7,197 bases of DNA from an uncultured Microcoleaceae cyanobacterium (GTDB taxonomy: Bacteria > Cyanobacteriota > Cyanobacteriia > Cyanobacteriales > Microcoleaceae): positions 1 through 7,197 of the forward strand of contig CALKCV010000298.1 in assembly GCA_938083405.1 (NCBI GenBank), read 5' to 3'. The position numbers and the translations under genes are program-made. This document shows positions 1 through 5,838 of this stretch, piece after piece (positions within the stretch are counted from its first letter, which is position 1; every line of letters begins with the position of its first letter). A model generated the notes under the pieces. It searched no databases. It worked only from the letters and a program-made list of their open reading frames with translations, and had not been told where the DNA came from.

Positions 1-541
1 CTTTATACTGTTTGTCTAGTGCTGTTAAGCCTCGGATTATTTCTGTATAAAATAATCCAATGCTATAGTAGTTCAGGTCTTCTTCTTTCCCAAGCCATTT
101 GAAAATTGTGTGCCTGGCTATTTGTTTGCGTCGAGATTCCACTATTGGTTTGTCGTCATCCACATGCTTGGCACGCTCAATTTTGAGAAACGTCTCCACT
201 GTTTCTTGAGAAAACTTGCCAAGATGAACTTCAAATGAGTCTTCCGGTTCTGGATTTGTAGGCAATAAAGTGGGATAGGTAGGAACGAACTCAGGGTTTG
301 TCAAAACTCCTTCAATGTTTCCCCCAACGGCATTAAAAACGTTAGCTGCTAGAGTTAGATGGAGCATTTCCTCCACAGCAATGTTTCTAATAATGTGAAA
401 AGCTTCTAGATTCGAGCCTGGTTTGAGGGAATAAAGGGCCGTCAGATAAGGGGGAAGAGTTGCGTGTTCTATCACCATTGCCTGGGTCAGATAGTAACGC
501 AGTTCTTCAACCGTTGTAATCAACTCGTAAGTATCAGTCAT
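1..541 (-). CDS. Ferritin-like domain protein (VioB/RebD N-terminal type), 3' end outside the window
   Basis: I translated this frame by hand from ATG at 541; it stays open for 180 codons to the window edge, so the C-terminus is missing. The first 75 residues match what I know of the 'ferritin-like' domain found in VioB, RebD and StaD (iminophenyl-pyruvate dimer synthase type): an early EH-x3-PPY segment (E25, H26, P30-Y32), then EEMLHL (E57, E58, H61) and an N-x2-NAVGG turn (residues 67-74). E25, E58/H61, E122 and E167 lie in helical segments and are candidate metal ligands of a four-helix bundle; this assignment is inference. A weak ribosome-binding sequence (AGAGGT) precedes the ATG. The gene follows the GMC oxidoreductase on the same strand after 73 bases, which suggests co-transcription. 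In VioB and RebD such domains belong to enzymes that couple indole-pyruvate imines, but many family members have no known function. No specific reaction can be assigned here. Confidence 0.85.
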   Translation of the reverse strand, partial: MTDTYELITTVEELRYYLTQAMVIEHATLPPYLTALYSLKPGSNLEAFHIIRNIAVEEMLHLTLAANVFNAVGGNIEGVLTNPEFVPTYPTLLPTNPEPEDSFEVHLGKFSQETVETFLKIERAKHVDDDKPIVESRRKQIARHTIFKWLGKEEDLNYYSIGLFYTEIIRGLTALDKQYK

Positions 542-614
542 CAGTAATACCTCTGGTGGCAATATTTGCAAGGATTGTGGAACGATCGCGCTTTCTTCTT
601 TCTTGTTTGAAATC

Positions 615-2468
615 TTAAGCGCTCAAGTCCTTAAGCATCTGTTCGGAAGCCTTAAAAGCTAGGGCGGCGATACTCAGTGTTGTATTGGAACTGCCAATGG
701 AAGGCATGCTTCCCGCACCGAGCATATAGAGATTTTCATGATCCCAAGAACGCAGGTGAGAATCAACAACGGAGTTGTCTTTAGTCGTTCCCATGATATG
801 AGTTCCCGAAAAGTGGTTCCCTCCTCGGAACCAATAGCCTTGACCCTCGTACTCGAAATAAGCTGGATCGTCCTCATTGTAGTGGGTATAATCTTCCGCT
901 CCCAAAAGCCCGAAGATCGTTTTGGATAGCTCCCGGGCGTAAGCAAATGTCTTTTTGCAGTAATCGGGTACGTCAAAGTGAATCACGGGACGATAATTAC
1001 CCAGTTGGTCTATATATTGCGGATCGACGGTTACTGTGTTACTGTCATTTGCGGGTAATTCGCACATAAATGCCAGTAGTAGCTGCCGCGAGATTTTACT
1101 AATCAATTCCTGACGCAGTTCTGGACCATACTTGCCGTTATCCACCGCATTTGTGACTATATCAGTAGCCCCCGTACCAGACCATCCCCAACCGTCATTG
1201 TGGATATCCATCGCGAACGCACATTGTTGGTTACGAAAAGCACCGTTACGAAAGGTGTTTATTCCCGATGTAACTAGGGGACCTCGCATAGTACCGGTCA
1301 CTTCCGGCATCAAAGCCCAAGCTAAGAGGAAGGGATGGTCCATGAGATTGCGGCCCATCAGTCCGCTGGTGCTTGGCAGGTCAGAAGCAAGCATGAGCTT
1401 GGCATTTTCTACCGCATTGGTCGCTAAGACAAATAATTTCCCCTTGGCAGTTCCAACCGTATGCTCGGGAGAGTTCTTATCTAGATAGTGCTTAAAGTCA
1501 ATACTATCGACGCGACCGTTTTCGCCAATGTTAACCTTATAGGCTACAGCCTGGGGAAATAGATGCACTCGTTCTGGAAAGGCTATGGTATTTAGGGTTT
1601 TCCGGGCATCATACTTGGCTTGAACCGGGCAAATGGGTACGCAGTTGGCGTTACCTTGGCACCGTTCCCCATACTCAAGCGGATTAAGGCTGGCAACCCC
1701 TTCGGGAACGAACTCATGGGGACGCAACTCATTTTCTTTGAAACCAGGTCTTTTGTAATCGGGGTTAGGGATACTATTGCGACCCTGGGGAAAGGTACTG
1801 AGTTCTAATTTCTTGGTCTCCTGAGACTCGCCGTCACCAATTGAAGCTTCAGCTTCACCAAGTCCCTCGCTGACTTTCCCATCTAAGTATGAAGGGGGAA
1901 GCTCTGTCATCGGCAGAACGTAGCCATCAATAAAGGGGACACCTAGACTTTTTTGTTGTTCTGTGTTCCCTGAAACCCCAATCTCAAACTCCGCTTTGCG
2001 GTAATAGGGCTGAAGGTCTTCATAGCTAATGGGCCAGTCAACACCCTGTCCGTAATTAGTCTGTAATTTGAAATCCTTGGGCAACATCCGTATGGTTTTC
2101 CCTTCCCAGTGCATGGTTGTCCCACCTAGTACCCGCGTATAGGAACCGCTTAGGGGCAGGGGGCCTTTCTCTTCAAAATAGTAATTCGCACCATCAGTGG
2201 GGCTAAGAGCGTTGGGATTTTTGGGATACGGAGAGTTGGCGTTCTTATTCACAGCACCGTAAAAGGTTTCTATGTGACTTTGAAAGCCTTCAAGGGTTAA
2301 AGCGTAACCGGTTCCCGCCTCAAGGATTAAGACGGTCTTGCCCTGTTCGCTCAATTGTTTGGCCGCAATTGCTCCTGCGACTCCCGCACCCACGATTACA
2401 ACATCGTAAACGGTATCAGAGACAGTCTCAAGATCGACAATTTTAACGCTCATCTGACTTTGGCTCAT
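615..2468 (-). CDS. GMC-family FAD oxidoreductase with a predicted 3Fe-4S cysteine motif
   Basis: A 617-residue flavoprotein likely to oxidise an alcohol or sugar hydroxyl. The FAD-binding Rossmann motif is at residues 25-32 (VGAGVAG), with the ribose-binding acid at E50. GGTTMHW (115-121) aligns with the flavin-contact motif of pyranose oxidase and FAD-glucose dehydrogenases; H120 sits where pyranose 2-oxidase attaches FAD covalently. C270, C276 and C280 (C-x5-C-x3-C, followed by PVQAKYDA) match the spacing of the 3Fe-4S cluster of bacterial FAD-glucose dehydrogenase. The C-terminal GMC domain ends with H552 (NHFSGTH) and N595 (SSNTT), the expected catalytic His-Asn pair. The length is close to pyranose oxidase and gluconate dehydrogenase large subunits. 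No signal peptide or Tat motif is visible, so it is probably cytoplasmic. The start at 2468 is favoured over Met6 by an AAGGAG Shine-Dalgarno six bases upstream. A small ORF precedes it and a ferritin-like gene follows. The substrate is unknown. Confidence 0.93.
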   Translation of the reverse strand: MSQSQMSVKIVDLETVSDTVYDVVIVGAGVAGAIAAKQLSEQGKTVLILEAGTGYALTLEGFQSHIETFYGAVNKNANSPYPKNPNALSPTDGANYYFEEKGPLPLSGSYTRVLGGTTMHWEGKTIRMLPKDFKLQTNYGQGVDWPISYEDLQPYYRKAEFEIGVSGNTEQQKSLGVPFIDGYVLPMTELPPSYLDGKVSEGLGEAEASIGDGESQETKKLELSTFPQGRNSIPNPDYKRPGFKENELRPHEFVPEGVASLNPLEYGERCQGNANCVPICPVQAKYDARKTLNTIAFPERVHLFPQAVAYKVNIGENGRVDSIDFKHYLDKNSPEHTVGTAKGKLFVLATNAVENAKLMLASDLPSTSGLMGRNLMDHPFLLAWALMPEVTGTMRGPLVTSGINTFRNGAFRNQQCAFAMDIHNDGWGWSGTGATDIVTNAVDNGKYGPELRQELISKISRQLLLAFMCELPANDSNTVTVDPQYIDQLGNYRPVIHFDVPDYCKKTFAYARELSKTIFGLLGAEDYTHYNEDDPAYFEYEGQGYWFRGGNHFSGTHIMGTTKDNSVVDSHLRSWDHENLYMLGAGSMPSIGSSNTTLSIAALAFKASEQMLKDLSA

Positions 2469-2474
2469 GTGTTA

Positions 2475-2480
2475 CTCCTT
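2475..2480 (-). promoter_or_regulatory. Strong Shine-Dalgarno for the GMC oxidoreductase
   Basis: On the minus strand this reads AAGGAG, six bases before the ATG at 2468. It lies within the 24 bases between the stop codon of the small upstream ORF and this start. It fixes the start codon and suggests translation from a shared message. The other genes in the window lack such a clear site. Confidence 0.75.
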
Positions 2481-2492
2481 CAAAAAATCTAC

Positions 2493-2660
2493 TCAATACC
2501 AGTAAGTGTCTCCATCTCGCTTGCGAACTGGTTTGATATGCGTACTCGATACCGACACAATCTCATCTTGATATCGGAGATCGAAATTGCTTTGAGTTCT
2601 TACAGTTTTGATTCTTACTGATTTTAATCCTGCGTTTTTCCCCCTCACAACATTGACCAT
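2493..2660 (-). CDS. Small hypothetical protein upstream of the GMC oxidoreductase
   Basis: I do not recognise this gene. From ATG at 2660 it encodes 55 residues; a TTG at 2693 in the same frame would give 66, and the frame stays open back to about 2741. Neither start has a convincing ribosome-binding site (AGGA lies only about three bases before the ATG). The protein is basic and ends in DGDTYWY. Its run of short hydrophobic segments (MVNVV, SVRI, LRYQ, EIVSV, HIKPV) separated by G/N/D turns looks like a small beta-barrel of the SH3 or KOW kind; that is an impression, not a match. The case for a real gene is its protein-like composition, its strand and its position 24 bases before the strongly initiated GMC gene. 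It could instead be translated leader sequence or the remnant of a longer gene. Confidence 0.45.
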   Translation of the reverse strand: MVNVVRGKNAGLKSVRIKTVRTQSNFDLRYQDEIVSVSSTHIKPVRKRDGDTYWY

Positions 2661-2694
2661 ATTTCCTACGCAATAGTTAAACAATTCTGGCAAA

Positions 2695-2722
2695 AGTCTG
2701 CCATTGTCGGCAATGCCAGATT
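2695..2722. repeat. Imperfect inverted repeat (hairpin) upstream of the small ORF
   Basis: TCTGCCATTG (2697-2706) and CAATGCCAGA (2711-2720) pair at nine of ten positions around a TCGG loop; the single mismatch is C2701-C2716. An A-T pair at 2695/2722 and a possible G-U at 2696/2721 extend the stem. Read on the minus strand it lies directly before the possible TTG start of the small ORF, with a short CTTTT after it. It could be a leader structure or a protein-binding site. The T-run is too short for a confident terminator. Confidence 0.6.
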
Positions 2723-2842
2723 GACGAAAAGCTTCCTGCTTCTATCTAGGGGTGTCAGGATGCCCCTGTCGGGCGAAATAATATAAACAACCCTTCTAGT
2801 CCACAGGCGTAACTTTGGATGCACTCCACCCTAGTTTTTTAT

Positions 2843-2863
2843 ATTATGTGGCCCTAACTACTT
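2843..2863. repeat. Direct repeat, copy 1 (ATTATGTGGCC element)
   Basis: ATTATGTGGCC followed by CTAACTACTT. A second copy at 3000-3019 has the same 11 bases followed by ATACTACTT, so the two align over about 20 positions with one substitution and one single-base gap. Both copies follow a T-run. On the minus strand each presents CATAAT, a fair -10 hexamer, but no -35 box is visible at the right distance. A shared regulatory element or an old local duplication would both explain it. Confidence 0.55.
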
Positions 2864-2999
2864 ACTGGTTGCTTTCTTCCACAATCATACTACGCGACGA
2901 GCAATTTTTTTTTTTACTTATTTTTTTTTTAGATTTCGGCAATTAGATAATAACATTTCCGACTCAAGTTCGATTAAAAAATTGTCTTTTTTTCGTCTA

Positions 3000-3019
3000 A
3001 TTATGTGGCCATACTACTT
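3000..3019. repeat. Direct repeat, copy 2 (ATTATGTGGCC element)
   Basis: Second copy of the element at 2843-2863, with a 157-base offset between the copies. On the minus strand the TTGTAACT pair (3030-3052) lies just upstream of this copy. Confidence 0.55.
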
Positions 3020-3029
3020 TTTTATAGGG

Positions 3030-3052
3030 TTGTAACTAGAGGACTTGTAACT
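3030..3052. repeat. Paired TTGTAACT direct repeats
   Basis: Two exact TTGTAACT octamers start at 3030 and 3045, with a 15-base period. On the minus strand they read AGTTACAA, which resembles the GTTACA half-site of the cyanobacterial RpaB-binding HLR1 element. The known HLR1 places its half-sites about 10 bases apart, so the match is partial. Confidence 0.4.
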
Positions 3053-3059
3053 TTTTTTC

Positions 3060-3081
3060 AATTAATTTTTAAAAATTAATT
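3060..3081. repeat. Perfect 22-bp AT palindrome
   Basis: AATTAATTTTT followed by its exact reverse complement AAAAATTAATT, with no spacer. It is followed by further TTAATTTTTAATTT repeats to about 3100. It lies roughly 135 bases before the acyl-ACP synthetase start. It consists only of A and T, so part of the symmetry may reflect base composition. It could affect melting or curvature near a promoter. Confidence 0.6.
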
Positions 3082-3216
3082 TTTAATTTTTAATTTCTGA
3101 AATTAAGGTTTTTTGAGAAGAACATTTCCCAGACCAAGCCCCTTCCGACTGCGAAAAAGCCAAACCAGTCCCCCGATCGCCGATACTAGAAAAAAGAAAC
3201 TAGAACGAGTAAGAAA

Positions 3217-5172
3217 ATGACCACCACCACAAACACCTACAAAATGAGCGATCGCGAACGGGCCAACCTCAAAAAAGCAGCCAATTACAACTCCATCCAA
3301 TCCATGTCAGAAATTTGGCCTCTAGCCGCCCAACGCTTCGGTCAAACCGTGGCCCTCCACGACCCCCACAGCAAAGCAGAAGTCATCCTCTCCTACCACG
3401 ACCTCAACCAACAAATTCAAGAATTCGCCTCCGGGTTGCAAGAACTAGGAGTCGTGGCCACCAACCCAGAAACCGACCTCCCCCCGCGAGTCGCCCTCTT
3501 CGCGGATAACAGCCCCCGGTGGATGGTTGCCGACCAAGGCATCATCACCGCCGGGGCAGCAGACGTCGTTCGTAGCGCAACGGCCGACCCGGAAGAACTC
3601 TTCTATATCCTCACCAACAGCGGCAGCAGCAGCTTAGTAGTGGAAAATCTGGCATTACTGCGCAAATTCGGCGATCGCCTCCAAGACCGGACCCTCCATC
3701 TCATCGTCCTCCTCAGCGACGAAGAACCAGACTCCGAGAACTCTCTCCCCATAGTCAACTTTTCCCAAGTCCTGGCCAAAGGAAGCGAACGCCCCCTAAC
3801 CCTCTCCCAACAAAACCGAGACACCCTCGCGACCCTCCTCTACACCTCCGGCACCACCGGCAAACCCAAAGGAGTCATGCTAACCCACGGCAACCTCCTA
3901 TATCAGATCGACACCCTTGGCGCAGTAATTCAGCCATCCCCAGGAGATTGCGTCCTCAGCATCCTCCCCACCTGGCACACCTTCGGACGAACTGGAGAAT
4001 ACTTCTTTCTCTCCCAAGGTTGTAGCGTGGCTTACACCAGCATCAGGCATTTCAAAAACGACTTAAAAGAATTCAAACCTTTATATATGACCAGCGTTCC
4101 TCGCATCTGGGAATCTGTTTACGAAGGCATCCAGAAGCAACTCGCAGGGCAACCAGCCAACAAACAAAAACTCGCCAAATTCTTTTTTAGCAGCAGCGAA
4201 AATTATATCGAAGCCCGTCGCATCGTCCGAGGCTTAACCTTAGACTTAGAACCACCCAGCGCATCCGAGAAATTCATAGCCAACCTCAAAAGTATCGCGT
4301 TATGGCCAATTCATGCTCTCGGCGATCGCCTCGTTTACCAGAAAATACGCGAAGCCACTGGCGGTCGCTTTAAATTAGCCATTAGCGGCGGCGGTTCTCT
4401 CGCCACGCACCTAGAAAACTTCTTCGAAATTCTCGGCCTCGAACTCATCGTCGGCTACGGCCTCACCGAAACTTCCCCCGTTTTAACCGCCCGCCACTTC
4501 TGGGAGAACCTGCGCCGTTCCGCCGGCAAACCAATTCCCGGAACCGAACTGCGCGTCGTCGATCCTCAAACCCGCCAACCTCTGCCAGTAGGCGATCGGG
4601 GCCTAGTTTTAGCCAGGGGGCCGCAAATTATGACTGGTTACTATCAAAATCCCGAGGCCACTGCCAAAGCGATCGACTCAGAAGGCTGGTTCGACACCGG
4701 AGATTTAGGCTTAATCACTCCCAACAACGACTTAATCCTCACCGGTCGTGCCAAAGACACCATCGTTCTGACCAACGGCGAAAACATCGAACCTCAACCC
4801 ATCGAAGACGCTTGCGTCAGAAGTATTTATATCGACCAAATCATGTTAGTGGGACAGGACCAGAAATTCCTGGGGGCTTTAATCGTACCCAATCTGGACA
4901 ACCTCGACAAATGGGCTGTAGAGCAAAACTTAGCCGAGTCTATCGCCGGACTAGATTTAAACAGCAAGCCAGTTCAAGACCTATTCCGCCAAGAATTGAA
5001 CCGGTTCGTCAAAGACCGTCCCGGATACCGTCCCGACGATCGCATTGGGCCATTTACCTTAATTTCTGAGCCCTTCAGCATGGAAAATGGCACGATGACC
5101 CAAACTTTGAAGATAAAGCGTCCCGTTGTAATGGAGCGCTACCGCGATATGATTAACGGGATGTTTGATTAA
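3217..5172 (+). CDS. aas: Long-chain acyl-ACP synthetase / fatty acid-CoA ligase family
   Basis: An AMP-forming ligase that activates free fatty acids. In cyanobacteria the close relatives (Synechocystis slr1609 type) load fatty acids onto acyl carrier protein, recycling those released from membrane lipids. All ANL-superfamily core motifs are visible: the phosphate-binding loop TSGTTGKPKG (210-219), LPTWHTFGR (250-258), GYGLTETSP (413-421), GWFDTGDLG (490-498, D496 for ribose), GRAKDTIV (510-517), and a C-terminal TLKIKR (630-635) whose K632 is the likely catalytic lysine. At 651 residues it is about the usual length. There is no clear signal peptide; family members are membrane-associated. 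The first ATG is used here; Met10 (3244) is a possible alternative because no strong ribosome-binding site precedes either. The first third of the gene strongly favours C-ending codons. It is transcribed divergently from the GMC operon. ACP rather than CoA as acceptor is inferred from the cyanobacterial context. Confidence 0.93.
   Translation: MTTTTNTYKMSDRERANLKKAANYNSIQSMSEIWPLAAQRFGQTVALHDPHSKAEVILSYHDLNQQIQEFASGLQELGVVATNPETDLPPRVALFADNSPRWMVADQGIITAGAADVVRSATADPEELFYILTNSGSSSLVVENLALLRKFGDRLQDRTLHLIVLLSDEEPDSENSLPIVNFSQVLAKGSERPLTLSQQNRDTLATLLYTSGTTGKPKGVMLTHGNLLYQIDTLGAVIQPSPGDCVLSILPTWHTFGRTGEYFFLSQGCSVAYTSIRHFKNDLKEFKPLYMTSVPRIWESVYEGIQKQLAGQPANKQKLAKFFFSSSENYIEARRIVRGLTLDLEPPSASEKFIANLKSIALWPIHALGDRLVYQKIREATGGRFKLAISGGGSLATHLENFFEILGLELIVGYGLTETSPVLTARHFWENLRRSAGKPIPGTELRVVDPQTRQPLPVGDRGLVLARGPQIMTGYYQNPEATAKAIDSEGWFDTGDLGLITPNNDLILTGRAKDTIVLTNGENIEPQPIEDACVRSIYIDQIMLVGQDQKFLGALIVPNLDNLDKWAVEQNLAESIAGLDLNSKPVQDLFRQELNRFVKDRPGYRPDDRIGPFTLISEPFSMENGTMTQTLKIKRPVVMERYRDMINGMFD
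3248..4329. repeat. Three HIP1 octamers (GCGATCGC)
   Basis: Perfect copies lie at 3248-3255, 3671-3678 and 4322-4329, all inside the acyl-ACP synthetase gene. Near matches (CGATCGC or GCGATCG) occur at several other places. This highly iterated palindrome is a hallmark of many cyanobacterial genomes and supports the taxonomic call. Confidence 0.85.
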
Positions 5173-5196
5173 AGACCAATAGAATACAGGTCGTAA

Positions 5197-5218
5197 GCCA
5201 GTTCTACACCGAACTGGC
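5197..5218 (+). terminator. Hairpin after the acyl-ACP synthetase gene, possible terminator
   Basis: GCCAGTTC (5197-5204) and GAACTGGC (5211-5218) form a perfect 8-bp stem around TACACC, starting 24 bases after the stop codon. Four T residues follow only about ten bases later (5229-5232), so it is not a textbook intrinsic terminator. It may instead stabilise the mRNA end or partly separate the synthetase from the downstream gene. Confidence 0.5.
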
Positions 5219-5262
5219 CAGATGTCTGTTTTACGGAAAACGTTTCTGACAAAAGCAATTCT

Positions 5263-5709
5263 ATGGATTCTAACACCCAATTACTTCTCAAGCGAGCTAT
5301 TAGCGTCAAAGTCATCGTTACCCCTCGCTGGAAAGAAGAAGCTCAACAGCAACTTCAAGCTCAAATCAACCAAATAGACGGTCAATTACAGCAGCTAGAA
5401 ATGCAAGGCCAGCGGATGGTTGCCGAAATTCAAAAGCAAAACATCCAACCAGCCGGCCCCCAAATAACCCAACAAATTGACAATATCAAGCTACAAGTCA
5501 ATCAAAAGAAAAGCGAACTGTTAGAGCAGAAAAATCAAAGCCTGCAACAGCTTCAACAAGTGCAGTTGTTAGAGCTAGAACAAGAAGTTAGTCAAGGTCA
5601 AATAGAAAGCATCTTCACCGTCGAGACGGGAGATAACTTGATCAAAAAAATGCAAGTAGAAGTCCTCCTTCGCGACGGAGTAATTCAAGAAATTAGGGGT
5701 GAAGTTTAG
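5263..5709 (+). CDS. YlqD-like coiled-coil protein
   Basis: A 148-residue soluble protein that resembles the YlqD family, widespread in cyanobacteria and also known from Bacillus; its function is unknown. A short N-terminal part with VIVTPRWKEE (residues 17-26) leads into a long Gln/Glu/Lys-rich helical region (about 24-113) with heptad-like hydrophobic spacing, broken near residues 62-66 by PAGP. The C-terminal 35 residues look like beta strands (SIFTVETGDNL, VEVLLRDGVIQEIRG). No signal peptide or membrane segment is seen. The ATG at 5263 has no clear ribosome-binding site, but the conserved-looking N-terminus fits this start. It lies 90 bases after the acyl-ACP synthetase, past a hairpin, so it may be read by read-through or from its own promoter. 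The family assignment rests on remembered sequence character. Confidence 0.8.
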   Translation: MDSNTQLLLKRAISVKVIVTPRWKEEAQQQLQAQINQIDGQLQQLEMQGQRMVAEIQKQNIQPAGPQITQQIDNIKLQVNQKKSELLEQKNQSLQQLQQVQLLELEQEVSQGQIESIFTVETGDNLIKKMQVEVLLRDGVIQEIRGEV

Positions 5710-5736
5710 AATTTTTAGTTGTTAGTGGTTAGTTGT

Positions 5737-5776
5737 CAATTAACAATTAATAATTAACAATTAACAATTAACAATT
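5737..5776. repeat. Tandem heptad repeat (CAATTAA)n upstream of E2
   Basis: Five full heptads plus a partial one: CAATTAA, CAATTAA, TAATTAA, CAATTAA, CAATTAA, CAATT. They are preceded by a GTTAGTGGTTAGTTGT stretch (5720-5736) and followed, after a short gap, by an AAC/AACA-rich stretch (5797-5823). Short tandem repeats of this size are typical of intergenic DNA in filamentous cyanobacteria. The block lies about 60 bases before the E2 start, so it may sit in the promoter or leader of that gene. Confidence 0.8.
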
Positions 5777-5838
5777 TCCCCTTAAGCGCAATAAGCAAAC
5801 AACAAACAACAACAATAACCAACCCAAAAAAATAGGAT

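Larger units (their letters stand above)
2694..3216. other. Divergent intergenic control region
   Basis: About 520 bases without a supportable gene lie between the minus-strand GMC operon and the plus-strand acyl-ACP synthetase. The region is AT-rich, with T-runs of 11 (2905-2915) and 10 (2921-2930). It contains the hairpin, the duplicated element, the TTGTAACT pair and the palindrome listed separately. Promoters for both directions must lie here or nearby, but I found no pair of -35 and -10 boxes good enough to call. The 100 bases next to the synthetase start are less AT-rich and contain a CTAG-N10-CTAG arrangement just before the weak ribosome-binding region. Confidence 0.7.

Noticed and set aside
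1132..1488. 118-codon plus-strand ORF inside the GMC gene
   Set aside because: It is antisense to well-conserved GMC sequence and its peptide has no recognisable domain.
2355..2621. 88-codon plus-strand ORF across the GMC start region
   Set aside because: It overlaps the FAD-binding N-terminus, the strong Shine-Dalgarno and the small minus-strand ORF. No ribosome-binding site or family resemblance is seen.
2748..2767. AGGGG...CCCCT inverted repeat
   Set aside because: It has only five Watson-Crick pairs with a ten-base loop and no other supporting signal.
2848..2861. NtcA-like site GTG-N8-TAC in the first copy of the duplicated element
   Set aside because: It deviates from GTA-N8-TAC. The second copy has lost one base so the spacing is N7, and no -10 box lies at the right distance.
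2869..2930. Possible terminator before the T11 and T10 runs
   Set aside because: The only stem found is TTGCT/AGCAA with a 26-base loop, which is too weak. No plus-strand gene ends nearby, so the T-runs look like low-complexity DNA.
5737..5776. CRISPR-like array
   Set aside because: The units are seven bases with no spacers, so this is a simple tandem repeat.
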